64,000 bases of DNA from Litoribrevibacter albus (lineage in GTDB: Bacteria; Pseudomonadota; Gammaproteobacteria; Pseudomonadales; Litoribrevibacteraceae), in assembly GCF_030159995.1 (NCBI RefSeq), contig NZ_BSNM01000009.1, positions 175,632-239,631 on the forward strand. The letters run 5' to 3'. The notes under the pieces are model-generated. The model saw only the letters and a list, made by a program, of their open reading frames with translations. It was not told the DNA's origin and ran no database searches. The position numbers and the translations under genes were made by a program. Below are positions 1 through 8,702 of the stretch, piece by piece (position 1 is the first letter of the stretch; every line of letters starts with the position of its first letter).

Positions 1-443
1 TCAGGCAAGCTGCGCTCAAAGGCCACATGCCACCGATGCATGTCTTCTTCGGTCATTCCAGAGGCTTTGAGGATATCCACCCACTGCTCTTTGCTCATGG
101 TTTTAGTGGATCGCAAGAGAGAATCTTTTCCTAGCAAGCTAACAACAACCTGCTGCTGTTTACGCAACTCGCTGATTTCAGAGTTGAGGGATTCCAGCCG
201 TTTTTCCAGCACGTTCGTTATATTGCATTCAGAGGTATCCAACAGGGATTTGATGTCTTCCAGACTGATTCCAGCTTGTTTGTAGGTACAGATTTTTCCT
301 AATCTGTGATAATCCGCTTCGCTGTAAATACGGTAATTTGCCCCCGTCCGAATCTGACTTTTTAATAAACCGATGCGGTCGTAATAAAGAAGCGTGGAAC
401 GAGAGAGACCAAAGTCCTTTACAAGCTGACCTATTCGATACAT
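1..443 (-). CDS. MerR-family transcriptional regulator, C-terminus cut by window edge
   Basis: Reading from an ATG at 443 gives 147 codons with no stop before the window edge, so the C-terminus lies outside. The start MYRIGQLVKDFGLSRSTLLY followed by YDRIGLL and NYRIYSEADY is the classic MerR winged-helix DNA-binding domain (about residues 1-70). A dimerisation helix rich in Glu, Leu and Gln follows (about 75-110). No effector-binding Cys cluster is visible in the part seen. It lies 22 bp downstream of a conserved hypothetical gene on the same strand, so the two may be co-transcribed. The ligand cannot be told from this fragment. Confidence 0.85.
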   Translation of the reverse strand, partial: MYRIGQLVKDFGLSRSTLLYYDRIGLLKSQIRTGANYRIYSEADYHRLGKICTYKQAGISLEDIKSLLDTSECNITNVLEKRLESLNSEISELRKQQQVVVSLLGKDSLLRSTKTMSKEQWVDILKASGMTEEDMHRWHVAFERSLP

Positions 444-465
444 ACCTTCCCCACCCAAATCCGGT

Positions 466-879
466 TTACCAACATTGACGATCCGGTAAAACAAACCGCT
501 CCTTCGCCGTCTGACTGAATAACAGATCATTAGAATAGTATTGGTGGAGTATAGACAAGGCATCATCGACCAAGTCTTTATTTTCGAGAAGGAAGGATTG
601 CCAGTGTTTACATCGTGTCGTCTGCATTCTCGTCGCAATTACACGAATAATCGCATCGGTAATCGTGGCATGAAATTTCTCACTAGCACCTAGACTGTTG
701 GCGTAAGCCCTAATTCCTGACGAGATTTTCTGGATTGCCACATCCAAAGAATTCTGAGCTAAATACAGATAAGCCAAACGAATATGGCCTTTATGATCAA
801 AGTAGACAGAATCTAGCGTCAGTGCCTCAAACTGAGCAATAAAGTCTGCATCCGATAGATCAGTTTGTGAAAATACCAT
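466..879 (-). CDS. conserved hypothetical protein upstream of a MerR regulator
   Basis: A 137-residue soluble protein with no signal peptide or membrane segment. It contains FDHKGHIRLAYLYL and an Ala/Ile-rich helical middle (KISSGIRAYANSLGASEKFH). I recognise it as a small conserved bacterial family without assigned function, but cannot name the family. The conserved His residues (FDHKGH, KFH) could bind a metal or a substrate, which is inference. It precedes the MerR gene by 22 bp on the same strand and is probably co-transcribed with it. Confidence 0.6.
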   Translation of the reverse strand: MVFSQTDLSDADFIAQFEALTLDSVYFDHKGHIRLAYLYLAQNSLDVAIQKISSGIRAYANSLGASEKFHATITDAIIRVIATRMQTTRCKHWQSFLLENKDLVDDALSILHQYYSNDLLFSQTAKERFVLPDRQCW

Positions 880-1098
880 TGGCTTACCTTTTTAATATCG
901 TATGTCATTTGCGACCACCGATGGTAAAGGGTGAAGCAATAGACAGGTCAACCCTGTTTTTCTGCCAATGATTCTTCAATAAACACTTAGAAACTGCATC
1001 ATTTATTGACTTAGATTCATACCCTTAACAAAGCAGAGCATAAGATAAGAATCATATTCATATTTTGCCGTTGATAGGTTTTATTGTTGAGAGGAAAT

Positions 1099-1488
1099 AT
1101 GCTCTATCTTTATCTCGGTTTTTTATTAGCGAATACCTACTCTGTAGTTAAAGTGATCTACACCTCGGGCATACCCTTTCTGACCATTGTTTTCTCGGTC
1201 TTAGTATTTCTTATTTGGTCGTTTTTTCCTGTCGTGGGTTATGGTGTCGCCCGATTGATCGGAGCCAAAGGCCACACCAACAAATATACGCTGCTTGGTA
1301 TTGGGATCGGCATTTGTCTGATCGAGAAGTTACTCTACGAACAAGGCATTCTTGCCAATATTGACGGTTATTTAGTGGAAGGCTATGTCGGTATTACAGT
1401 CACCACAATCATGTTCTTTATCGCAGCCTTTATCCCCTTTGAAAAAGGAATTAACCTGGTGATTCCCAAACAAACCACGTCTGCTTAA
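1099..1488 (+). CDS. small multi-pass membrane protein, unknown
   Basis: About 129 residues with four hydrophobic segments, apparently an inner-membrane protein. I chose the ATG at 1099 because GAGAGG lies just upstream at the right spacing; the TTG at 1084 would sit before that ribosome-binding site. A short polar loop (RLIGAKGHTNKYT) separates the second and third segments. No family was recognised. It converges on the Lrp gene, with a hairpin over its stop codon. Confidence 0.6.
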   Translation: MLYLYLGFLLANTYSVVKVIYTSGIPFLTIVFSVLVFLIWSFFPVVGYGVARLIGAKGHTNKYTLLGIGIGICLIEKLLYEQGILANIDGYLVEGYVGITVTTIMFFIAAFIPFEKGINLVIPKQTTSA

Positions 1489-1500
1489 ACCAGCAGACGT
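1477..1500. terminator. hairpin between convergent genes
   Basis: A perfect 9-bp inverted repeat (ACGTCTGCT / AGCAGACGT) with a 6-nt loop containing the TAA stop of the upstream gene. It lies between two convergent genes. There is no strong T-run, so it may be a transcript-end hairpin rather than a full terminator. Confidence 0.45.
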
Positions 1501-1509
1501 ACGGTTGAT

Positions 1510-1974
1510 TTAGATCGGCAGTTCAGAAGTTAATTTGATCTTCTGCATAGGGATCTCACTTTTCACACTCTGTACCCCTTTAATACGAGTCAGATGTTCC
1601 ACCTGAAATCGACGGTAATCATCAATATCTGCAACCACGACTCGCAAGAAAAAATCGCAATCTCCGGACATCAAGTGGCACTCTACCACCTGTGGAAACT
1701 GCTTAATTTCTTCCGCAAAATGATCAACGGTATCCAAGTCCTGTGCTACCAACCAAACCCGCGTAAAAATAGTTAGGCCTTTATCGATTTTCTTGGCATT
1801 TAACAACGCGACATAACGTTCTATGACACCACTTTCTTCCAAGAGACGAACACGTCGCAGACAAGGCGATGGCGACAACCCCACCTCTTTCGCCAGTTCA
1901 TTGTTCTGCATGCGGCCATCCCGCTGTAAGGCTCTCAAGATACGCCGATCTATAGCATCTAATTTTATTGGCAT
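1510..1974 (-). CDS. Lrp/AsnC-family transcriptional regulator
   Basis: A 154-residue protein of typical Lrp length. The N-terminal HTH reads LDAIDRRILRALQRDGR then NNELAKEVGLSPSPCLRRVR, followed by the RAM/AsnC ligand-binding domain (about 65-150) with VVECHLMSGDCDFFLRVV. It is transcribed away from azlC with a 142-bp shared promoter region. This is a common arrangement in which the regulator senses branched-chain or other amino acids and controls the exporter pair. That role is inferred from context. Confidence 0.9.
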   Translation of the reverse strand: MPIKLDAIDRRILRALQRDGRMQNNELAKEVGLSPSPCLRRVRLLEESGVIERYVALLNAKKIDKGLTIFTRVWLVAQDLDTVDHFAEEIKQFPQVVECHLMSGDCDFFLRVVVADIDDYRRFQVEHLTRIKGVQSVKSEIPMQKIKLTSELPI

Positions 1975-2116
1975 TTATTACCACCAAAATAACTTTTAAC
2001 AGAATTAAGTTCCATTTTACTACAAATAGAAAGCAACAAAGCAACCAAATTCTACAAACTTTAGCAGATAATTCAGCTTCCAATATCAACCATTTGTTCA
2101 ATACAGAAGTGATGAG

Positions 2117-2950
2117 ATGAACACGGAAACTGCAACTTTACCGCTGGCTACGGATGCCCTTACGGGGGAATTGTCTTCAAGCTCGACTGTCGGAAAATTC
2201 AATAAACGCGAATTTATACGCGGTCTTATTGCAGCCATTCCGGTAATGATTGGTTTTGTTCCCGTCGCTTTGGTACTCGGTGCCCAGGCCAGCGCTAAAG
2301 GTTTAAACTTATTTGAAGTCCCACTCATGACCGGCCTGAATTTTGGGGGCGGTTCTGAATTCACGGCAATGGGCTTATGGACCTCCCCGCCCCATATTCT
2401 GTTAATCGTTACCATGTCGATGTTGGTAAATAGTCGCCATATTTTGATGGGAGCCGCACTTGCTCCCTACCTAAAACACTTATCTAAAAAGCAGGCCATC
2501 CCGAGTCTGTTCTTCATGTGTGACGAAAGCTGGGCTATGGCGCTGGCCGATGCAAAGAAGAAAGGCGCAGCACACATTAGTCTTCCCTACTATTTAGGGA
2601 CAGCGATAGGCTTGTATTTAACCTGGGTGACGTTCACAACACTGGGTGTTTGGCTTGGCCCAACCTTAGGAAATTTGGATCAGTTTGGTTTTGATATGGC
2701 CTTCACAGCGGTCTTCTTGGTGCTATTGAAAGGCATGTGGAAAGGCACGACAGCCTGCCGTCCCTGGTTAGTCAGTTTGGTCTTCGCTGCGCTCACTTAC
2801 TTACTGATTCCTGGAGCCTGGTATGTCGCGGCTGGTGCACTCTCTGGCCTACTCTACGCAGCCTATCAGGCGGGTGAGGCGGAGAATCAATCGATAGAAG
2901 AAAGTCCGAGCTCTACAGCAGGAAATGTTCAGGGTGGACATCCACAATGA
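2117..2950 (+). CDS. azlC: AzlC/YgaZ-family amino-acid exporter large subunit
   Basis: A 277-residue membrane protein beginning its core with FIRGLIAAIPVMIGFVPVAL, and with the AzlC-type region around LMTGLNFGGGSEFTAMGLW. About six to seven membrane segments are visible, with a polar C-terminal tail. In characterised members AzlC/YgaZ works with AzlD/YgaH to export branched-chain amino acids. Its stop overlaps the azlD start by 4 bases (ATGA), and an Lrp regulator is divergent. Confidence 0.88.
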   Translation: MNTETATLPLATDALTGELSSSSTVGKFNKREFIRGLIAAIPVMIGFVPVALVLGAQASAKGLNLFEVPLMTGLNFGGGSEFTAMGLWTSPPHILLIVTMSMLVNSRHILMGAALAPYLKHLSKKQAIPSLFFMCDESWAMALADAKKKGAAHISLPYYLGTAIGLYLTWVTFTTLGVWLGPTLGNLDQFGFDMAFTAVFLVLLKGMWKGTTACRPWLVSLVFAALTYLLIPGAWYVAAGALSGLLYAAYQAGEAENQSIEESPSSTAGNVQGGHPQ

Positions 2951-3243
2951 TCGACTCATTGACCCTGGCCACCATCCTATTAATGGCTTTGACGACCTAT
3001 TTAACGCGAATTTTAGGCTACGTCGCCGTTCACAACCGAACACTAAGCCCGCGTTTGATGGCCGTGCTTGAGAACGTTCCTGGCTGCGTACTGATTTCAG
3101 TAATTGCGCCGCGTTTTGTATCAGATCGGCCTTCTGATCTCCTGGCGCTGGTGATTACCATCGTGGCGGCTACCCGGCTTTCTCTATTGCCGACGGTAAT
3201 CATCGGAGTGGTATCGACAGGGCTGCTTCGACAGTTTTTATAA
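2947..3243 (+). CDS. azlD: AzlD/YgaH-family small exporter subunit
   Basis: A 98-residue protein with three to four hydrophobic segments and the AzlD-typical TYLTRILGY near the N-terminus followed by LENVPGCVLISVIAP. The start is translationally coupled to azlC through an ATGA overlap. It is the expected partner of AzlC in amino-acid export. Confidence 0.87.
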   Translation: MIDSLTLATILLMALTTYLTRILGYVAVHNRTLSPRLMAVLENVPGCVLISVIAPRFVSDRPSDLLALVITIVAATRLSLLPTVIIGVVSTGLLRQFL

Positions 3244-3414
3244 AAATCAAATACCAACCTACTGTCCTATAAGTACATATAACAGCTCACTTAAGCACTT
3301 TTATAGACATACTTATCAGTAAGTGACGCAGTCAATATACGAGTACAGCAAAACTATATACTATGATGTAAAAACACCGATTTAGAATGTTTGGTTATCT
3401 AAGAAAAACTTTGT

Positions 3415-4161
3415 ATGCCTCAACTCATCAACCGCCTCTTACTTTCTATAACCTGCCTGTGCTTTTTTGCTTTGCCAGCAGATGCGGATGTTATTGAATT
3501 CGCCGTTGGTGAATGGGCGCCTTACATATCCAACAAAGACCCAAACTCACCGTTAGAAAAGATTGTCTCCGAAGCCTATGCACTTGAAGGGATAGAGGTT
3601 AAATACAGTTACTTTCCCTGGAAACGCAGCTATGGCTACGCAAAGAAAGGCCGGTTTCTAGGCACTTTTCCCTGGACTCACCTGAGAAGCCGGGCTGAAG
3701 ATTTCAACATTAATCCAACCCCCATATTAAAAGACCCTTCCGTCTACTTTCATCTGAAACATACCGACTTTGAGTGGGCCACCTTAACCAGTCTCAAACA
3801 ATACAAAGTCGGAGTTACGGTTGGCTATAAAAATCAGGAAATCTACGAACGACTGGGTATTCCGGCAGAAGTAGTACCTTATGAAGAATTAAACTTCAAA
3901 ATGCTGCTTCAAGGTCGTATTGATGTTTATGGTGCATCTAAGCGAGTCGGATACGCGATGATCAAATCCATGTTCCCTCCTGATGAAGTGAAACAATTCA
4001 CCAATCATCCAGAGCCTTACACCACGGACATATACCACATATTGTTTAGCAAACAGGCTAAGGATTCAGAAAAGTACATGAATGCATTTGAGGCTGGTTT
4101 TTCGAAGCTTAAAAACTCGGGGCGCTATGAAGAAATCCTGAAATCGTCTGACATCAATTAG
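3415..4161 (+). CDS. periplasmic solute-binding protein (SBP_bac_3-like)
   Basis: 248 residues with a signal peptide (LLLSITCLCFFALPADA, cleavage near residue 25) and the start of a family-3 solute-binding fold (EFAVGEWAPYISNK). The FPWKRSYGYAKKGRFLGTFPW region is typical of the stand-alone PAAT-like binding proteins common in marine gammaproteobacteria. No permease or ATPase gene is adjacent, so it may be an orphan sensor or share a transporter. The ligand is unknown. Confidence 0.82.
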   Translation: MPQLINRLLLSITCLCFFALPADADVIEFAVGEWAPYISNKDPNSPLEKIVSEAYALEGIEVKYSYFPWKRSYGYAKKGRFLGTFPWTHLRSRAEDFNINPTPILKDPSVYFHLKHTDFEWATLTSLKQYKVGVTVGYKNQEIYERLGIPAEVVPYEELNFKMLLQGRIDVYGASKRVGYAMIKSMFPPDEVKQFTNHPEPYTTDIYHILFSKQAKDSEKYMNAFEAGFSKLKNSGRYEEILKSSDIN

Positions 4162-4362
4162 CTTCCACCCTTTTTCTGAGCATCCTTGGCTTTCTATGCC
4201 CTATTAACAAATGGATCTTTCTTCATTCGGATCTTTATTCATTCGGGACTTTATTCAATCTGGGTCACATCCCCCGACCAAACCTCTGAATTTAACTAAC
4301 ACATCACAAAAAAAACATCACAAAAAATGCGAGCCATATTCAGGAGCTTGTGCAATCAACTG

Positions 4363-5157
4363 TCAGCGATAAGCCGCCGTCTTCTCCGAACCGCAATTAA
4401 GAAAAAGATCCATACCGAGATCAGACTTCACTGACACATCATCAAGCTGATACAGGGTTAAAAATGAATTATCGCTTTTCTCGTATTTCTGAAAGTACTC
4501 CGATTCAGCAAAGAAGCCGTTCAACCATGCAAAGAAACGCGCCTCATTGGCTTCAACCACTTCTCCAGCGTTAGGATCAAAGAAATGATGATTCCCTTGA
4601 TGATCCAGAAAATAACAAAATCGATGGCTCCGCTGTTTTCCCTGACGGCTGTATCGCAAGACACCAAGAATAAGAGAGCCATAAGGCAGAGAGGACCAAG
4701 AAATAAATTCGGGCGTACTTATAAACTGAGTCACCGATGCTTTGTCGTAAGCATAAGTACGTGAAAGATCATACAGAACAAAATCCCCCTGATAGTCCAG
4801 ATCAACCTTGCACTGGATAGACAACCAATCGTCCGTGCCATATTTTTCCACCAGTTTTTGTAGATCTCGCTGCGTTGGCTGATACTCTTCCGGAAATAAA
4901 GGGTAATGACTAAGCTGCTGATAACGATGGATTTCATCCAATAAATCAGTGAAATAGTGAATCGGTTGCTGCGTCTCTAGAAACGTCAATAAGGATCGCC
5001 CACGCAGTTTCTCTTGCAACCACATATGACATAAACCGGCACATAATTTACCCGGGTCCCAGACATAGACCTTATTCCGCCAAGCTTTTTGCGAGAATGC
5101 CTCGGACGTTTGTACGCCAAACCTATTTGCTACTTGAGAAAAGTGACTCGCTTGCAC
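4363..5157 (-). CDS. YopT-like (C58-type) cysteine protease candidate
   Basis: A 264-residue protein without a signal peptide. A catalytic triad like YopT/AvrPphB can be placed: Cys39 in GKLCAGLCHMWL, His178 in RSHRFCYFLD and Asp194 in HHFFDPNAGEV. The His-Asp spacing of 16 equals that of YopT (His258, Asp274), and the FFDPN box matches the family pattern. Known relatives are secreted effectors or toxin domains that cleave host or target proteins. No secretion system or immunity gene is visible nearby. It is divergent from the ferritin-like/CTQ oxidase genes with a 403-bp gap. The family assignment is by motif only. Confidence 0.55.
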   Translation of the reverse strand: MQASHFSQVANRFGVQTSEAFSQKAWRNKVYVWDPGKLCAGLCHMWLQEKLRGRSLLTFLETQQPIHYFTDLLDEIHRYQQLSHYPLFPEEYQPTQRDLQKLVEKYGTDDWLSIQCKVDLDYQGDFVLYDLSRTYAYDKASVTQFISTPEFISWSSLPYGSLILGVLRYSRQGKQRSHRFCYFLDHQGNHHFFDPNAGEVVEANEARFFAWLNGFFAESEYFQKYEKSDNSFLTLYQLDDVSVKSDLGMDLFLNCGSEKTAAYR

Positions 5158-5343
5158 AGCTATCCCTCTGCCAACATCAAGAATTTGTCTTACTAAAACT
5201 AAGCATTTATTACGGTTTCAACAATTACAGTCGCTTACACCTATTCGTCGTTACCCGGTAAGAAGCTAAGTAGGCATTTGTCCCGTGTAATCCAGCGTAA
5301 TTTTTTTATGTCTAGGCTTATCTATACCTCTTAATGCAGGTCT

Positions 5344-5371
5344 AGATCTTTATGCAGGCCAACAAAGATCT
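5344..5371. promoter_or_regulatory. inverted repeat in the 403-bp divergent intergenic region
   Basis: AGATCTTT and AAAGATCT form a perfect 8-bp inverted repeat with a 12-nt spacer, about 190 bp before the ferritin-like gene and also about 190 bp before the protease-like gene. It may be an operator or an RNA hairpin. Nothing else in 5158-5560 could be assigned. Confidence 0.3.
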
Positions 5372-5560
5372 TACATAAAAAGACACCTCGTTAAGCACAG
5401 CACCTGATCATTTCAAACAGGATTGAAATGTATCTGATGAGGAGATATTCAGCTCAAGCGCAGTTTTAAGTGCAGATGTTTCATGTACTTCTAGAAAAGA
5501 GCTTTAGTCCTGAATGATGCGATCGATGCTATCACTCACCTAAAAAGAAGATGGAATCTC

Positions 5561-6553
5561 ATGAGAATACAACATACAGATTGGGCCATGGAGCACCTTC
5601 ATGACCACCTCCAAGCTGCGGTGGATCTGGAGCTATGGACTATTCCCTTTTATATGTCCGCCATGTACTCAATCAAAGACCGTGATTCAGACGCCTACCA
5701 ACTGATTCGAACCATCATTAATCAGGAAATGCTCCACCTACAGTGCGCTGCCAATATGGCAAATGCCTATGGACTTTCCCCAAAAATCACACCCCCAGTG
5801 TACAGCGGGACTAAAATCCCTCATCTCGATTTTAGCCTCGATCCCAGTGCGGATACCGAACCTTACATGCCTTATACCGCAGAGATTGGCCCGTTAGATC
5901 TGTTACACATCAATGGCATGTGTTTAGTGGAACTGCCTGAATTCGGCGTCTCAAAGCGGGAGATCCTGCTTCAAACCATAATCAATGAATACGGCACCAT
6001 TGGTGAATTCTACGATGCACTACGCTTCGGGGCCTCGTTACTTAAAGACCAGATCAATGGTGGCGTCAGACAGGTAGACTACTTCTCTGCGTTCTATCGG
6101 AACATGCCAAATATGACAGTAAGTGAATCAGGAGCGGCCGGGTTTGATCAGGTTTCCTTGTTGATCGATCTCATTACCGACCAGGGTGAAGGGCAATGCA
6201 AGAAGGACCCAACCATTCCAAAAGTATTCCAGAATACCGCTAATGACATCGAACCCGACGGTGACCACTTTGTGAAATTCAACCAGATCAAGGATGCCGG
6301 CGGTCAGGATGGTTGCAAACTCCCCGAAACCTTCAGCACCAAGCCACCCTGCGATTACACCAAGGAAGATCTCCAACTACAAAGCATTCTGGTGAACCAG
6401 TTCGAACAACTCACCAAACTCCTTGAAGCGCTGTTCAGCGGCCAAAATCCTGACAACTTCTTTCCGATCATGGCAAGCGTCGGCGGTGCCATCCGAAACT
6501 GTTGGGAACATGGCGTCACTCCACAGTTCAGCAAAGAAACCAATCAGCGTTAA
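5561..6553 (+). CDS. ferritin-like (VioB-type) domain protein in CTQ-oxidase cluster
   Basis: A 330-residue protein. The first half looks like the ferritin-like domain of the iminophenylpyruvate dimer synthase/VioB group: AAVDLELWTIPFYMSAM supplies a Glu, and IINQEMLHLQCAANM supplies the E-x-x-H pair expected for a diiron or heme-type helical bundle. A further helix has IINEYGTIGEFYDAL. The C-terminal third is polar and unassigned. Its stop lies 15 bp before the oxidase start, so they form one transcript. Its role in oxidase maturation or in using the oxidase product is inference from this coupling. Confidence 0.7.
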   Translation: MRIQHTDWAMEHLHDHLQAAVDLELWTIPFYMSAMYSIKDRDSDAYQLIRTIINQEMLHLQCAANMANAYGLSPKITPPVYSGTKIPHLDFSLDPSADTEPYMPYTAEIGPLDLLHINGMCLVELPEFGVSKREILLQTIINEYGTIGEFYDALRFGASLLKDQINGGVRQVDYFSAFYRNMPNMTVSESGAAGFDQVSLLIDLITDQGEGQCKKDPTIPKVFQNTANDIEPDGDHFVKFNQIKDAGGQDGCKLPETFSTKPPCDYTKEDLQLQSILVNQFEQLTKLLEALFSGQNPDNFFPIMASVGGAIRNCWEHGVTPQFSKETNQR

Positions 6554-6567
6554 GGGATGTTCCAATC

Positions 6568-8640
6568 ATGACTAATAAAACCGTATTCAGAGTACATCCA
6601 AGCGTTAACTTTGCACGCTTTGGAACCAGTGAAGACTATATTCTTTCACCAGAAACCAGTGCGGGACTTCCGCAAGAAGGCACGGCAGTCACCGGCGGTT
6701 TGCCCATTAAAAAAGGCACTGAAAACACCCCGGTAACCAGTAACGACTTACGTGACCACGAAGGGAACTTGAAGAAACAAGCGGCCCGTTTTCGTATCTA
6801 CGCCTACGACATCGACGGTGAAGATTCATATCCCTGTGGCGCTGGCACTGAAATCGTGATCGGCACAACATTGGCCGATGGCCGAACGGTCACTGACCTG
6901 ATCTGGTCTAGCCATCTGGCCAATAAGAAAGCCGCTGCCTATAACGTGGTGAACAATAAAGGCATTGAAGCCTACGCCAATAATCAAGTACCTCAAATGC
7001 GTAACCCTGAGGTGCACGGCACCATTGATTCGGACTACCGTTTGAACCGCCTTATGATTGATGCAGGCCCAAGGGCCATTTGCGCCAGCCAGAGCGAAAC
7101 GGCCAAATTTGATCGTTGCTCTGAAGCAAAATGCGTCAAAGCCGGTGGAAAGATTGTGCCACTGCCTGACTACCCTATTCGCTTCCCAGAAGACACCAAT
7201 GACGAACTCTTCGAGCCTAGCGGCCCATTAAATACTCTGGGAGAGATACGCACCGATGACGAAGGCCGTTTGCTTGTACTGGCAAGCCCTGGTAACGCCG
7301 TCGGTCAATACGACGAATACGGCGTACCGATCCAAATGACGGGCGACCTCAATAACGTAGGCTGGTTTGATTCTGCCGCCGATGGCCCGGTCAACGTAAC
7401 GCTGGTCTTTGATGACGGTTCCACCGAAGACGCCTTTGGGGCTTGGGTGGTCTGTGGCGACCCGGCGTACGCACCTCAAATTCGAAATGTGGTGTCGGTA
7501 TGGGATGATGTCTACAACATGTTCGTACGAGATCTTGATCTTCAGCCCGAACTTTACGGAATCACTCCGAAAGAAGACAAGCGTGACTATAAGTCCAGCT
7601 ACCTGCCGAACTTCACTCAAGACATTCAACCCATTTTCATTGCGTGTAACCTTCAACGTTGGACAGCGAATTTACCACCGCTTGCCTTACGCGCTCACAC
7701 GGCAGTTGAGTCGATTACTGAAGATGATGATCCGAATGCCACCATCATGGCTGCATTGAATTTCATTCGAAACCCCAACAAGAATGAAACCAACCTGGGT
7801 ACACCGCTTATGCCGCTGTCTTTAGGCGCAGCGGGCACATCATTTCTGACGGTGACCAAAACCCAGTACTTCCTGCTGGAACAATGGAGCAAAAACAAGT
7901 TCGAAAAAGGCGGGCAAACAAAACTAGGGCCAGGTGAAATACTGGACATGGCATCGATGGCAAACTGCCTCGGCGGGCGCTATGTACCGGGCATCGAAGT
8001 CAGCTACACCATCATGGAAAAAGACATTTATCTGCAAGACTGGAAAACGTCCGGAGCTGGCCCGTTCAGAATCAAACAATACCCTCTGTCGTATGAAAAC
8101 CTGAATAGAGAAACCCCTTATCTTTCCAGTGGCTGGATTCCGCTTCATGACATGACTGACGGGCTGCAACCCGGAGACGTTTCTAAATTCATGGCGATTC
8201 CCTGGCAGACGGATTACAACTCCTGCTCCATCCATGCTACCGCTATCAATACTGATGGCGTCAACGAAAGTAACGGCGCTGAAACGACCTTGTACTGGTC
8301 CTGGCCTTCACAACGTCCGGATGCCGTCTATGTGGCGGAAGAAGTCTTTAACAATGTGCTGCCTCAGCAACAATGGTCAATCCGGGGCAAAGGGACCTAT
8401 GCAGTTAATCCGGCGTCCGCTGCGACCTTCCAAGACCCACTGCAGTCAGTTCAGGATTGGGACAAAATCGGAATCATAGTACAAGGCACCAATGTAGACA
8501 GCGAGACTCAGGAATACTCCCCTGAACTTTACCTTGAGGTTCAGAGTCAGCTGACGAATCCTGGCGACTCGACTGACCCCGTTCCCGCCTGGCCGTTTAA
8601 TGCCAACCCGTCGAAGAAGAAACGCGACTGCCCGCATTAA
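6568..8640 (+). CDS. LodA/GoxA-family CTQ-dependent amino-acid oxidase
   Basis: A 690-residue protein, close to the length of GoxA-type glycine oxidases and slightly shorter than LodA. I chose the ATG at 6568 because AAGGGATG lies upstream; an earlier in-frame ATG falls inside the preceding gene. The opening VFRVHPSVNFARFG is a LodA-family hallmark. Candidate cofactor residues are Cys467 (MANCLGG) and Trp546 (IPWQTDYNSC), which would crosslink to cysteine tryptophylquinone. Family members deaminate amino acids and release H2O2 and ammonia. The substrate cannot be told. There is no classical signal peptide, as in LodA. The LodB-type gene follows. Confidence 0.85.
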   Translation: MTNKTVFRVHPSVNFARFGTSEDYILSPETSAGLPQEGTAVTGGLPIKKGTENTPVTSNDLRDHEGNLKKQAARFRIYAYDIDGEDSYPCGAGTEIVIGTTLADGRTVTDLIWSSHLANKKAAAYNVVNNKGIEAYANNQVPQMRNPEVHGTIDSDYRLNRLMIDAGPRAICASQSETAKFDRCSEAKCVKAGGKIVPLPDYPIRFPEDTNDELFEPSGPLNTLGEIRTDDEGRLLVLASPGNAVGQYDEYGVPIQMTGDLNNVGWFDSAADGPVNVTLVFDDGSTEDAFGAWVVCGDPAYAPQIRNVVSVWDDVYNMFVRDLDLQPELYGITPKEDKRDYKSSYLPNFTQDIQPIFIACNLQRWTANLPPLALRAHTAVESITEDDDPNATIMAALNFIRNPNKNETNLGTPLMPLSLGAAGTSFLTVTKTQYFLLEQWSKNKFEKGGQTKLGPGEILDMASMANCLGGRYVPGIEVSYTIMEKDIYLQDWKTSGAGPFRIKQYPLSYENLNRETPYLSSGWIPLHDMTDGLQPGDVSKFMAIPWQTDYNSCSIHATAINTDGVNESNGAETTLYWSWPSQRPDAVYVAEEVFNNVLPQQQWSIRGKGTYAVNPASAATFQDPLQSVQDWDKIGIIVQGTNVDSETQEYSPELYLEVQSQLTNPGDSTDPVPAWPFNANPSKKKRDCPH

Positions 8641-8702
8641 CGGAATGATGCCCAAAGGATGGCCCGTACAGGGTCATCCACATTCGGATAACAAGGTTTA
8701 GG

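Noticed and set aside
40..285. Plus-strand ORF at the left edge
   Set aside because: It lies on the complement of a clear MerR regulator with a good start at 443; the MerR reading has family motifs throughout.
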